NCBI GenBank assembly: GCA_010029175.1
Contig: RGNC01000051.1
Span: 1-12,389 of the forward strand
DNA: 12,389 bases
Source: Synechococcaceae bacterium WB8_1B_136
Lineage (GTDB): Bacteria > Cyanobacteriota > Cyanobacteriia > PCC-6307 > Cyanobiaceae
Reading direction: 5' to 3'
Shown: positions 6,531 to 12,389 of the stretch, piece by piece
Layout of the letters: the number at the start of each line of letters is the position of its first letter
Position numbering within the stretch: position 1 is the first letter of the stretch
Translations under genes and position numbers: made by a program
Notes under the pieces: model-generated
The model's input: the letters and a program-made list of their open reading frames with translations, nothing else
Database searches by the model: none
What the model was told of the DNA's origin: nothing

Positions 6531-6996
6531 CCCCGTGCAGCTTGGGCAGCGGCGCCGTGCGAAAGGTGGTGGCAAACAGGCGCGGAATCTTGCGGCTGTT
6601 GTACACGCGGAATTCGCGCACCACACTGGCCCCTTCCTCGCGCACGGCCTGGTTGAGCACCACTGAACCATCGGGATCGGACACGGAGCGGTGGAAGGTG
6701 CCCGGCGGGATCCGCAGGATGTCGCCGCCTGTATCCAGGCGGACGATGTGATACGGGTAATTCCAGCCGAAGTTCACCAGGTAGAAGGTGCGGCCGCCAT
6801 GCAGGGCCAGCAGATTGTCCTCCTGGTGGGGGTGCAGATAGAACTGCCAGGCGCCGGTGTTCTCCTCATCGGGGGGGCTGACGGCCGGGCCGGAATGGAT
6901 CACCAGGTCGCGAGCGTTCGACGCGGCAACGGTGATGTCGAAGAAGCGAACGGCGGGGGTATCGCGGAACTTCTCGTAGGGAATCAGCTCAAACAT
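6520..6996 (-). CDS. Cupin-fold protein of unknown function
   Basis: This 158-aa protein, when started at MFELIPYEKF, has a single-domain cupin pattern. The first metal-binding motif is around FYLHPHQED (His55, His57, Glu59) and the second is GGDILRIPPGTFHRS (PPG at 97-99, His102). The histidines suggest a bound divalent metal. The Glu lies two rather than four residues after the HxH, so the motif is not canonical. Small cupins range from isomerases to dioxygenases and sugar-binding regulators, and nothing here picks one. The start is uncertain: an ATG at 7071 adds 25 residues, and a TTG at 7131 adds 45. Both extensions are Arg/Pro-rich and look non-conserved, and none of the starts has a good Shine-Dalgarno sequence. 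It converges with the 72-aa gene, one base apart. Confidence 0.82.
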   Translation of the reverse strand: MFELIPYEKFRDTPAVRFFDITVAASNARDLVIHSGPAVSPPDEENTGAWQFYLHPHQEDNLLALHGGRTFYLVNFGWNYPYHIVRLDTGGDILRIPPGTFHRSVSDPDGSVVLNQAVREEGASVVREFRVYNSRKIPRLFATTFRTAPLPKLHGVSW

Positions 6997-7240
6997 TGGC
7001 GCCCGACCATCGGGCTGCGGAGATCGACGTTCACGCTGCAGCACATCCTGCTGAATGGGGAGGGCGGACATGGCAAAGGGGCGGCCGGAAGCCAGGCAAT
7101 GGGCCAATGAACCGCAACCCCGCCGCCGCAACAGTTCGCAGCACTACGCAATCAACCTTTCCACAGGCCAGTGCCTCAGGTGGCTGGGGAATCGGTAGCG
7201 TTGGTTACGCATCAGCCGCCGGTGGAATCGGCCTGGAGCC
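6997..7240. other. Divergent intergenic region between cupin and 112-aa genes
   Basis: About 244 nt (169 nt if the cupin gene starts at 7071) separate two divergent genes, so promoters for both should lie here. The one clear signal is the perfect GTA-N8-TAC at 7195-7208. I see no convincing sigma70 pair in either direction and no RNA gene. Confidence 0.5.
7195..7208 (+). promoter_or_regulatory. Exact NtcA consensus palindrome GTA-N8-TAC
   Basis: GTA-gcgttggt-TAC matches the NtcA core perfectly and lies in a divergent intergenic region. Its centre is about 40 nt before the ATG at 7241, so a class II start site would fall on or just inside that start codon. It might instead serve the cupin gene, repress, or mark a downstream true start. 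No TAN3T box appears at 20-24 nt on either side. Confidence 0.4.
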
Positions 7241-7579
7241 ATGTCAGCACCCGCCAACAACTGCACGCGTTTCAACGCCGGCACCCATCAGGCCCTGGTG
7301 CTGCTGCTCAGCCAACAGCTGGCGGATGCCCAGTTCCGCCGGGCCGATCCTCATGGTGCAGAGCGACTATGGCGTGAGGTGGCTGCACTGGAGATTGACC
7401 CAGAACGGGTGATCGCCCTGCTCTACGGGGGCCAGGACATGGACGATCGCGAAGCCCTGCGCAGCCTGGACGAAGCCTGGCTTGACAAACAAAGGGCAAC
7501 TCAACGAAGAAGCTGGACCCTGCGAAAGCTGCACCTGGGTCAACCCTGGCTGCCGCAGAAACGCCTCAACCCGGCGTGA
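7241..7579 (+). CDS. Hypothetical protein, 112 aa
   Basis: I do not recognise this protein. It looks mostly helical and charged: HQALVLLLSQQLADAQFRRA, then ERLWREVAALEIDPERVIAL, an acidic GGQDMDDREAL, and a basic tail (QRRSWTLRKLHLGQPWLPQK). It has no signal peptide or membrane segment. Codon use in the middle is GC3-rich like the neighbours, which supports coding; the last third is less biased. GGAG at 7235-7238 sits only 2 nt before the ATG, which is unusually close, so the true start may be slightly different. Its last 14 nt overlap the 3' end of cobA on the opposite strand. An exact NtcA-type palindrome lies upstream. Confidence 0.6.
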   Translation: MSAPANNCTRFNAGTHQALVLLLSQQLADAQFRRADPHGAERLWREVAALEIDPERVIALLYGGQDMDDREALRSLDEAWLDKQRATQRRSWTLRKLHLGQPWLPQKRLNPA

Positions 7580-8354
7580 TCGGGATGGGGATCGGCATTT
7601 CAACGGCCGCCGGTTCCGGCGCACAGGCTGCCACCCGCTGATTCACCACCTCACCGACCACCACAATGGCCGGTGAACTGAGTTCGGACTGACGCACCGC
7701 CTGAGCCAGACCAGCCAGCTCGGCGATCACCGAGCGTTGACCGCGCACCGTGCCCTGCTGGACGGCAGCGGCGGGTGTGGTGGGATCGAGGCCGCCGGCA
7801 ATCAGCTCCGCGCAGATGTGAGGCAGGTTGTGCAAACCCATGTAGATCACCAGGCCATCACTGCTGCGGGCCAAACCACGCCAATCCACGCTGGGCCGGC
7901 CCTTGTCGATCTCCTCATGGCCCGTCACGAAGGTGATGGAGCTGCCGGCGCGGCGATGGGTCACCGGAATCCCCAGGTAGGCCGGCGCGGCGATGCCTGC
8001 TGTCACGCCTGGCACCACCTGCACGGCGATGCCATGGCGGGCGAGGTGGGCCGCCTCCTCACCGCCACGGCCGAACAGGAAAGGATCACCCCCCTTGAGC
8101 CGCACCACGCAGCGGTGCCGATGGGCCAATTCCACAAGCACAGCGTTGGTACTGGGCTGGGGCACCGAGTGATGGCCCCGACGCTTGCCCACGAAGTGCT
8201 TCTCCGCCCCTTCCGGCACAAGGGCCAGCACCTCGCGCGGCACCAGCGAGTCGTAGACGAGGGCATCGCACTGGCTCAGCAGCCGATGGGCCTTGAGGGT
8301 GAGCAGATCGGGGTCGCCGGGGCCCGCTCCCACCAGAAACACGGTTCCGCTCAT
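7566..8354 (-). CDS. cobA: Uroporphyrinogen-III C-methyltransferase
   Basis: This 262-aa enzyme methylates uroporphyrinogen III at C2 and C7 using two S-adenosylmethionine to give precorrin-2, the branch point to siroheme and cobalamin. Motifs are the N-terminal VGAGPGDPDLLTLKA (residues 8-22), the SAM-binding GGDPFLFGRGGEE (88-100), VVPGVTAGIAAPAYLGIPVTHR (113-134, quoted here as the family block) and GLVIYMG. Length equals stand-alone CobA/SumT enzymes; there is no CysG-type dehydrogenase/ferrochelatase domain. The ATG at 8352-8354 overlaps the stop of the chelatase gene (ATGA), with GGAGG at 8362-8366 seven nt upstream. It is the last gene of the nirA operon, so its main job is probably siroheme for nitrite reductase, though it could also serve cobalamin synthesis. 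The Pro/Ile-rich C-terminus (EMPIPIPITPG) is an unconserved tail. Confidence 0.96.
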   Translation of the reverse strand: MSGTVFLVGAGPGDPDLLTLKAHRLLSQCDALVYDSLVPREVLALVPEGAEKHFVGKRRGHHSVPQPSTNAVLVELAHRHRCVVRLKGGDPFLFGRGGEEAAHLARHGIAVQVVPGVTAGIAAPAYLGIPVTHRRAGSSITFVTGHEEIDKGRPSVDWRGLARSSDGLVIYMGLHNLPHICAELIAGGLDPTTPAAAVQQGTVRGQRSVIAELAGLAQAVRQSELSSPAIVVVGEVVNQRVAACAPEPAAVEMPIPIPITPG

Positions 8355-9901
8355 GCCAAGGCCTCCAGGCGGTCCAATAGAAAGGTGCGCACGCCGGGCA
8401 GATCGAGCAAGGGGGGCAGCACCTCCCAGGTACAGGGTGCCAGCCCGCCCATGTTGAGGGATTCAGCCATGCGACTGGGGGCCAGGCCGAGGGGCACTAC
8501 CAGGCCGGTTGCACCGACCCCCTCGGGAAGTTCCAACGGCTGGCCAGGTTCAGGCGCTGCCAGACCGACCCGCCCCAGCACCCGCGCCAGGTGCTGCAGG
8601 TAGCGCTGGGCCAACCGCCCCTGCAGGGGATGGTGGAGCCAGATCCAGGGCCGACCGGCAGCGGCATGCTCCAGCTTCTCCACCAATAGCGCATGCCAAG
8701 TGGGCCAGGAGCCCAGAAAGGGGTGACGGCGCAGCGACAGACGCGAGGCAGCGGATTCCCCCAGGGCCGCCTTGGCGGCCGAACGCCAGGCCAAAGCCAG
8801 AGCCGGCAGGTCGCGGCGCACGTGTTCCCCAGGCAGCAGCAGCAGGGGCACCATGGTGAGCCCTCCCGCCCGTTGGGCCTGGTGCCAGAAGTTGGCATCA
8901 GCCATTGGTGCCTCGGCGGTGAGGGCCTGCAGCAGCACTGGCGCCCGGCGGCGCTGGGCCAATTGCTGCGCCAGATCAGTGAAAACCAAGGGAATCTCCC
9001 CACCCTGGCGGCCATGCACCACCAACACCAGCGGGGTGCACAGCAGGCGCCGCTGCAACCGGGCTGCCACTGAGGGCTCCATGCGGCGGCCGTCCAGCTG
9101 CCGTAGCGATCGCTGGCCACCGGGCACCCGTGCCAACAGGTCCACCGCCTGGGCGGCCAAGGCAGGCGAGAGGTCCTCGGCCAGCCGCTCCAGGGCGGGG
9201 ATCAGGAGAGGCAACGGCCAAGCCGACAAGCCCAGTGCCACCCCCTCCAGGGCCGCCCGACGCCAGGGCAAGGGGCCGGGATCGAGGCTGCACTGCAGCA
9301 GCAGGGGCGCATCCTGCCGCTGGCGTTGTCTCCCCAGCAAGGGCAACAGTGGCAAAGCGGCGACTCGCCCATCCGGCCGAGCCGGTGCTGTGCTGCCTTG
9401 GCGGCTGAGTTCGAGCACCCGACGCCGCAGGCGTTGTGCCACGCGGGGATCCTGAAAGTGGGCCAGCACCTCCAACCAGCACAACTGCTGGGAGGGATCA
9501 ACCTGAGTCTGGTGCACAAGCAGCGGATCCAACCAGGCTGCAATCACCCGAGGCTGCAGGGCCAGGCGGGGCAACTCCTGACGGGCGGCCTCCAACCAGG
9601 GGCGCGGATCAGCGCCCGCTGCACTCGCCAGCAGCCGTTCCACACCAGCACGGTCGATCTGCCCCCAGAGGGCGGCCAGCAGGTCGGCCTGCGGTGAAAC
9701 TGCACCGTTCACCAGCTGAACGATCAATGGCTCGAGTGGCAGGTGACCCCGCTGCAGGGCCTGCAACTGGTGCCACCGGTCCGATTCCCCCGGTGCCGCC
9801 AAGGACATGAACTCCCGCTGCAGCTTGCCCCCCTCCACAGTCCACGGTGATCCCGCCACTTCCACCCTGACAGGCGATGGAGAGACCACCTCAGCCGACA
9901 T
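8351..9901 (-). CDS. Sirohydrochlorin chelatase-like protein with long helical N-terminal region
   Basis: This 516-aa protein has a C-terminal CbiX/SirB-type chelatase domain (from about residue 288) and an N-terminal region of about 285 residues. The chelatase part has LVLVVHGRQGGE with His296 and LLLLPGEHVRRDLP with His360. The two histidines are 64 residues apart, the spacing I recall for the catalytic pair of small archaeal CbiX. It probably inserts Fe2+ into sirohydrochlorin to make siroheme. The N-terminal part is Leu/Ala/Arg-rich and looks like a stack of helical HEAT-like repeats (for example WRRAALEGVALGLSAWPLPL); I cannot assign it a function. The start at 9901 (MSAEVVSPSP) overlaps nirA by 11 nt. 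A longer frame to 10012 lies inside nirA and is rejected. The stop overlaps cobA by 4 nt. Cobalt instead of iron cannot be excluded. Confidence 0.88.
   Translation of the reverse strand: MSAEVVSPSPVRVEVAGSPWTVEGGKLQREFMSLAAPGESDRWHQLQALQRGHLPLEPLIVQLVNGAVSPQADLLAALWGQIDRAGVERLLASAAGADPRPWLEAARQELPRLALQPRVIAAWLDPLLVHQTQVDPSQQLCWLEVLAHFQDPRVAQRLRRRVLELSRQGSTAPARPDGRVAALPLLPLLGRQRQRQDAPLLLQCSLDPGPLPWRRAALEGVALGLSAWPLPLLIPALERLAEDLSPALAAQAVDLLARVPGGQRSLRQLDGRRMEPSVAARLQRRLLCTPLVLVVHGRQGGEIPLVFTDLAQQLAQRRRAPVLLQALTAEAPMADANFWHQAQRAGGLTMVPLLLLPGEHVRRDLPALALAWRSAAKAALGESAASRLSLRRHPFLGSWPTWHALLVEKLEHAAAGRPWIWLHHPLQGRLAQRYLQHLARVLGRVGLAAPEPGQPLELPEGVGATGLVVPLGLAPSRMAESLNMGGLAPCTWEVLPPLLDLPGVRTFLLDRLEALA
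8362..8366 (-). promoter_or_regulatory. Ribosome binding site of cobA
   Basis: On the minus strand GGAGG lies 7 nt before the cobA ATG, within the last codons of the chelatase gene, supporting that start and coupled translation through the ATGA overlap. Confidence 0.75.
9106..9113. repeat. HIP1 palindrome GCGATCGC
   Basis: This is the second perfect HIP1 octamer in the window, inside the helical region of the chelatase-like gene. Two copies in 12 kb are consistent with a cyanobacterium but not with the densest HIP1 genomes. Confidence 0.6.
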
Positions 9902-11408
9902 TGGTGCGGCGGCGGGCTCCGAAACGTTCCACCAGCAGGTTTTCCAGAACCTGCACAAGCTGCACCAGGGGCACCCCCTTGTCGTGCAGCTCCGCCAGCT
10001 GGGGATCGGCACCCATGTCGCCCCCCAAGAAGAGTTTCACAGCCTCCACCATCTGGCCATCGTGGCGGGCCTTGGTCCCCATCAGGCCAATCTCGCCCAT
10101 GTAGGGCTGGCCACAGGCATTGGGGCAACCGGTCCAATGGGTGCTCACGGCATGGGGCAGCTCAAGGCGTCGTTCCAACTCCTCCACCACCGCCTGGGCC
10201 GTGGTTTTGGTAGGGATCAGAGCAAAGCTGCAGTAGCGGTTGCCGGTGCAGCTCACGGCTTCGGCCATCAAGGCCCCGGGTGTGGGGCTGAAGCGCTGCA
10301 GCAGCGGCTCTGCCAGCAAGGCCTCAAGGCGATCGGCGGGCACGTTGGCAATCAGAACGTTCTGGGCCTCGGTGAAGCGAAGTTCACCATTGCCATGGCG
10401 GCGGGCCACGGCCGCCAATTCCGCCATGGCTGCTGCATCCAGACGCCCCACCGGCACGCTCAGCCCCACCCAGTGCAGACCCGGCTGTTTCTGCGGCTGC
10501 ACCCCCAATCCCGAGCGAGGGGCACGGGTCACCAAGTGTTGGCCGTCATGGGAGGAGGCCTCTCCTCCCAGAGTTGCGAACTCGGCCAGCACTGCCTCGC
10601 GGTAACCCTCCAGACCCAGCTCGTCCACCAAGTACATCACCCGGCTTTTGTTGCGTGCCTGGCGGTTGCCGCAGCGCTCGAAATGCCGCAAAACCGCCAG
10701 GCTGAAGACGGGCAGCTGCTCACCCCGCAGCCAGAGGCCCAGCGGGATGGCCAGCGCATTGCGCTGGGCGGAGAAGAATCCGCCCACCATCACGGTGAAG
10801 CCCAGCACGCCCTGGCACTCGGCCGGCAGAAAGGCAAGATCGTTGTGGAGCAGAAAACTGTCTGGCGCCCCACCCACCGCAATGTTGAACTTGCGGGGCA
10901 GGTTGCGCGGTCCATCAGCCGCCAGCAGGCGTTGTTGAATCGCTTCCACCAGCGGGCGAGTATCCAGTAACTCCTCCGGATCAATGCCGGCGAAGGGATT
11001 TCCGGTGATGTTGCGGGGGTTGTCGTGACCGGATTGACGGCTGGTGAGGCCGACGGCCTCCATGGCGGTCAACAGAGGCGGCATGTCCTCCAGCAACAGG
11101 CCCCGCAGCTGAAGGTTCTGACGGGTGGTGATGTCAGCGGAGCCCCACTCACCGCAGCGATCCAGCGCATCCGCCAGCACGGCGAGCTGGTCGGCGTGGA
11201 TCACGCCATTCGGCAGACGTAGCCGCACCATGAATCGCCCAGGGGTCACGGGGCGAAAGAAGATCCCCAGCCATTTCAGGCGGATGGTCAGGGTGGCTTC
11301 GTCGAGGCTGTCCCAGCCCTGGGCGGCCAGCTCCGCCAAACGCGGCGCCAGTTCAAGGCCGCAGAGCTCCGCCTTGGCCTGCTCGATTTTGCTGAGCGCA
11401 GCTGCCAT
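9891..11408 (-). CDS. nirA: Ferredoxin-nitrite reductase
   Basis: This 505-aa enzyme reduces nitrite to ammonium with six electrons from reduced ferredoxin, using a 4Fe-4S cluster bridged to siroheme. The four cluster cysteines are Cys387 and Cys393 (SCTGNRYC) and Cys428 and Cys432 (GCPNACGQ). Both half-repeats of the fold are visible, with ADITTRQNLQLRGL early and NGELRFTEAQNVLIANVP later, and the CTGNxYC form favours nitrite over sulfite reductase. Length is right for cyanobacterial NirA. The ATG at 11408 (MAAALSKIEQ) has GAGG at 11414-11417, 5 nt upstream. An extension to 11570 gives 54 residues unlike NirA and covers the promoter, so I reject it. It heads the operon nirA > chelatase > cobA, which supplies its own cofactor. 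Nitrate reductase and transporters are not in the window. Confidence 0.97.
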   Translation of the reverse strand: MAAALSKIEQAKAELCGLELAPRLAELAAQGWDSLDEATLTIRLKWLGIFFRPVTPGRFMVRLRLPNGVIHADQLAVLADALDRCGEWGSADITTRQNLQLRGLLLEDMPPLLTAMEAVGLTSRQSGHDNPRNITGNPFAGIDPEELLDTRPLVEAIQQRLLAADGPRNLPRKFNIAVGGAPDSFLLHNDLAFLPAECQGVLGFTVMVGGFFSAQRNALAIPLGLWLRGEQLPVFSLAVLRHFERCGNRQARNKSRVMYLVDELGLEGYREAVLAEFATLGGEASSHDGQHLVTRAPRSGLGVQPQKQPGLHWVGLSVPVGRLDAAAMAELAAVARRHGNGELRFTEAQNVLIANVPADRLEALLAEPLLQRFSPTPGALMAEAVSCTGNRYCSFALIPTKTTAQAVVEELERRLELPHAVSTHWTGCPNACGQPYMGEIGLMGTKARHDGQMVEAVKLFLGGDMGADPQLAELHDKGVPLVQLVQVLENLLVERFGARRRTNVG

Positions 11409-11568
11409 CGCAACCTCGGGCTTGGGGCCCCAGAGTGCGGAACAGCGCCACCTGGCGAGTGTGGTGGTTGTTACCAAACAGCCGTACCTGGCGCACTCTT
11501 GCTGGCAGCAGCGCCAGAGGCCAAGGGTTGTGGGAGAGAATCGTGGATCTCGCCGTGCCGCTAGCCGC
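11409..11568. other. Divergent promoter region of nirA and the TrpD-like gene
   Basis: This 160-nt region contains an 8-bp inverted repeat (AGAGTGCG at 11432-11439, CGCACTCT at 11492-11499), a direct repeat ACCTGGCG (11450-11457 and 11486-11493), a small hairpin CGCCA-CC-TGGCG (11446-11457), and an NtcA-like site between them. The arrangement suggests binding by one or more regulators controlling nirA. The nirA Shine-Dalgarno is GAGG at 11414-11417; none is seen before the TrpD-like ATG. Confidence 0.55.
11461..11474 (-). promoter_or_regulatory. Candidate NtcA site upstream of nirA
   Basis: On the nirA strand this reads GTA-acaaccac-CAC, one mismatch from GTA-N8-TAC, centred 59 nt before the nirA ATG. 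A class II start would fall near 11426, leaving a leader of about 17 nt that includes the Shine-Dalgarno sequence. The -10 region at the expected spacing (CACTCT) is a poor match to TAN3T. NtcA control of nirA is established in cyanobacteria, so a site is expected, but this one is only a candidate. Confidence 0.35.
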
Positions 11569-12389
11569 ATGGTTGCGCAGGCCTCCTTTGCCCCCTCTCA
11601 ATCGATGTCGGCCGCAGCTTCTGGCCGTGAACGCTTCCGCTCCTACCTGGGCAAGGTGGGCAGCGGTGAGCACACCAGCAGCGGCCTCAGCCGCGAGGAG
11701 GCAGCGGATGCTCTGGAGCTGATGTTGAGCGGGGAGGCCAGCCCTGCCCAGATTGGCGCCTTCCTGATCGCCCATCGCATTCGCCGACCCGAGCCCCAGG
11801 AACTCACCGGCATGCTGGATGTCTACCGGCGACAGGGCCCCCAGCTCCACAGCAGCAGCCGGGCGCTCTGCTTCGGCATCCCCTTCGACGGCCGAAGTCG
11901 GACAGCACCGATCTATCCGCTCACCGCCCTGGTGCTGGCCAGCGCCGGGATCCCTGTGGTGCTACAGGGCGGCCGGCGCATGCCGGTGAAATACGGAGTC
12001 ACAGCCATGGAGCTGTTCGAGGCGCTGGGGCTGACGCTGACTGGCCGGGAGTTGGCCTGGGTGCAGAACGGCCTTGAGTGCTGGAATCTGGCCCTCGTGC
12101 ATCAACCCGACCACTTCCCCGCCGCAGAAGCCCTGATCCCGATCCGCGAGGACATCGGCAAGCGGCCTCCCCTCGCCAGCCTGGAGCTGTTGTGGACCCC
12201 CCACCGCGGAGAGCATCTGCTGGTGAGCGGCTTCGTGCACCCCCCGACCGAAAGCCGCGCCTGGCAGGCCCTGAAGCTGGCCGGTGAAACCGATGTGCTC
12301 ACCGTCAAGGGGCTCGAAGGCAGTACCGATTTGCCGATCAGCCGTGCCTGCGTGACGGGCCGCCCCAACGCCGATGGCGATGGCCGCCT
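11569..12389 (+). CDS. TrpD-family (anthranilate phosphoribosyltransferase-like) protein, 3' end outside window
   Basis: At least 273 residues are visible and the frame is open at the right edge. The N-terminal helical domain (LSREEAADALELMLSGEASP, then QIGAFLIAHRIRRPEPQELTG) matches the glycosyltransferase family 3 N-domain of TrpD. The core follows with TALVLASAGIPVVLQGGRR and KYGVTAMELFEALGL, aligning with the TrpD segments HGNRxxSSKxGSxDLLxALG. Where TrpD has the PRPP-binding GTGGD, this protein has FGIPFDGRSRTAP, so it may not be a true tryptophan enzyme. Such paralogues are common in cyanobacteria and of unknown substrate. The ATG at 11569 gives 12 residues before a second ATG (11605, MSAAASGRERFRSYL). 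Either could be used, as neither has a Shine-Dalgarno sequence. A GTG at 11530 is less likely. It is divergent from nirA, sharing its promoter region. Confidence 0.88.
   Translation, partial: MVAQASFAPSQSMSAAASGRERFRSYLGKVGSGEHTSSGLSREEAADALELMLSGEASPAQIGAFLIAHRIRRPEPQELTGMLDVYRRQGPQLHSSSRALCFGIPFDGRSRTAPIYPLTALVLASAGIPVVLQGGRRMPVKYGVTAMELFEALGLTLTGRELAWVQNGLECWNLALVHQPDHFPAAEALIPIREDIGKRPPLASLELLWTPHRGEHLLVSGFVHPPTESRAWQALKLAGETDVLTVKGLEGSTDLPISRACVTGRPNADGDGR

Noticed and set aside
6997..7131. Upstream extension of the cupin gene to ATG 7071 or TTG 7131
   Set aside because: The added residues look non-conserved and no ribosome site supports them; not fully excluded for the ATG at 7071.
9902..10012. 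Upstream in-frame extension of the chelatase-like gene
   Set aside because: It lies within nirA and encodes a Trp/Cys-rich stretch unlike a protein start; the ATG at 9901 gives the usual short operon overlap.
9807..10970. Long open frame on the plus strand (387 codons)
   Set aside because: It is antisense to nirA, which has all cluster cysteines; composition is shadow-like and no domain is visible.
11409..11570. Upstream in-frame extension of nirA
   Set aside because: The added residues do not resemble NirA, and a Shine-Dalgarno sequence sits 5 nt before the ATG at 11408.
1..12389. tRNA or rRNA genes, insertion sequences, integrases, phage or defence genes
   Set aside because: None seen: no tRNA-like cloverleaf or T-loop segment, no transposase motifs, and no terminal repeats. 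Composition is even, apart from the short gap at 6183-6299, so there is no sign of recent transfer.

Overview
The window is GC-rich (roughly two thirds G+C), densely packed cyanobacterial DNA. The genes present point to a picocyanobacterium of the Synechococcus/Cyanobium group. They are a ferredoxin-type nitrite reductase in one operon with siroheme-biosynthesis genes, a divergent TrpD-like phosphoribosyltransferase of the kind found in cyanobacteria, and a urease. Two HIP1 octamers (GCGATCGC) agree with this. The genus is an inference from gene content and composition, not from a marker gene.

Layout. Positions 1-587 hold the 3' end of ureC (urease alpha subunit). Positions 678-6182 hold four co-directional genes: a circularly permuted ATP-grasp enzyme, an alpha-E (DUF403) protein, a transglutaminase-like protein with an intact Cys-His-Asp triad, and a DUF2126 protein. 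The first three overlap by 7 and 16 nt. The fourth follows after 77 nt. This is the known but biochemically uncharacterised ATP-grasp/alpha-E/transglutaminase cluster, predicted to make or process a peptide-like product. DUF2126 is a separate gene here, although it is often fused to the transglutaminase. Positions 6183-7579 hold three small genes: a 72-aa hypothetical (+), a cupin-fold protein (-) whose stop lies one base from it, and a 112-aa hypothetical (+).

Positions 7566-11408 (minus strand) form a compact operon nirA > sirohydrochlorin chelatase-like > cobA, with 11-nt and 4-nt overlaps. CobA makes precorrin-2, the chelatase-like protein probably inserts iron to give siroheme, and NirA uses siroheme to reduce nitrite to ammonium. 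The precorrin-2 dehydrogenase step is not encoded here. Divergent from nirA, a TrpD-family gene runs off the right edge; it lacks the usual GTGGD phosphate-binding motif.

Regulation. I found one exact NtcA-type palindrome (GTA-N8-TAC, 7195-7208) and three one-mismatch versions, at 616-629 (with a -10-like hexamer at the expected 22-nt spacing before the ATP-grasp operon), at 4036-4049 and at 11461-11474 (upstream of nirA). Together with urease and nitrite reductase nearby, this suggests a nitrogen-controlled neighbourhood that may include the peptide-type operon. That is the most interesting inference in the window and is untested.
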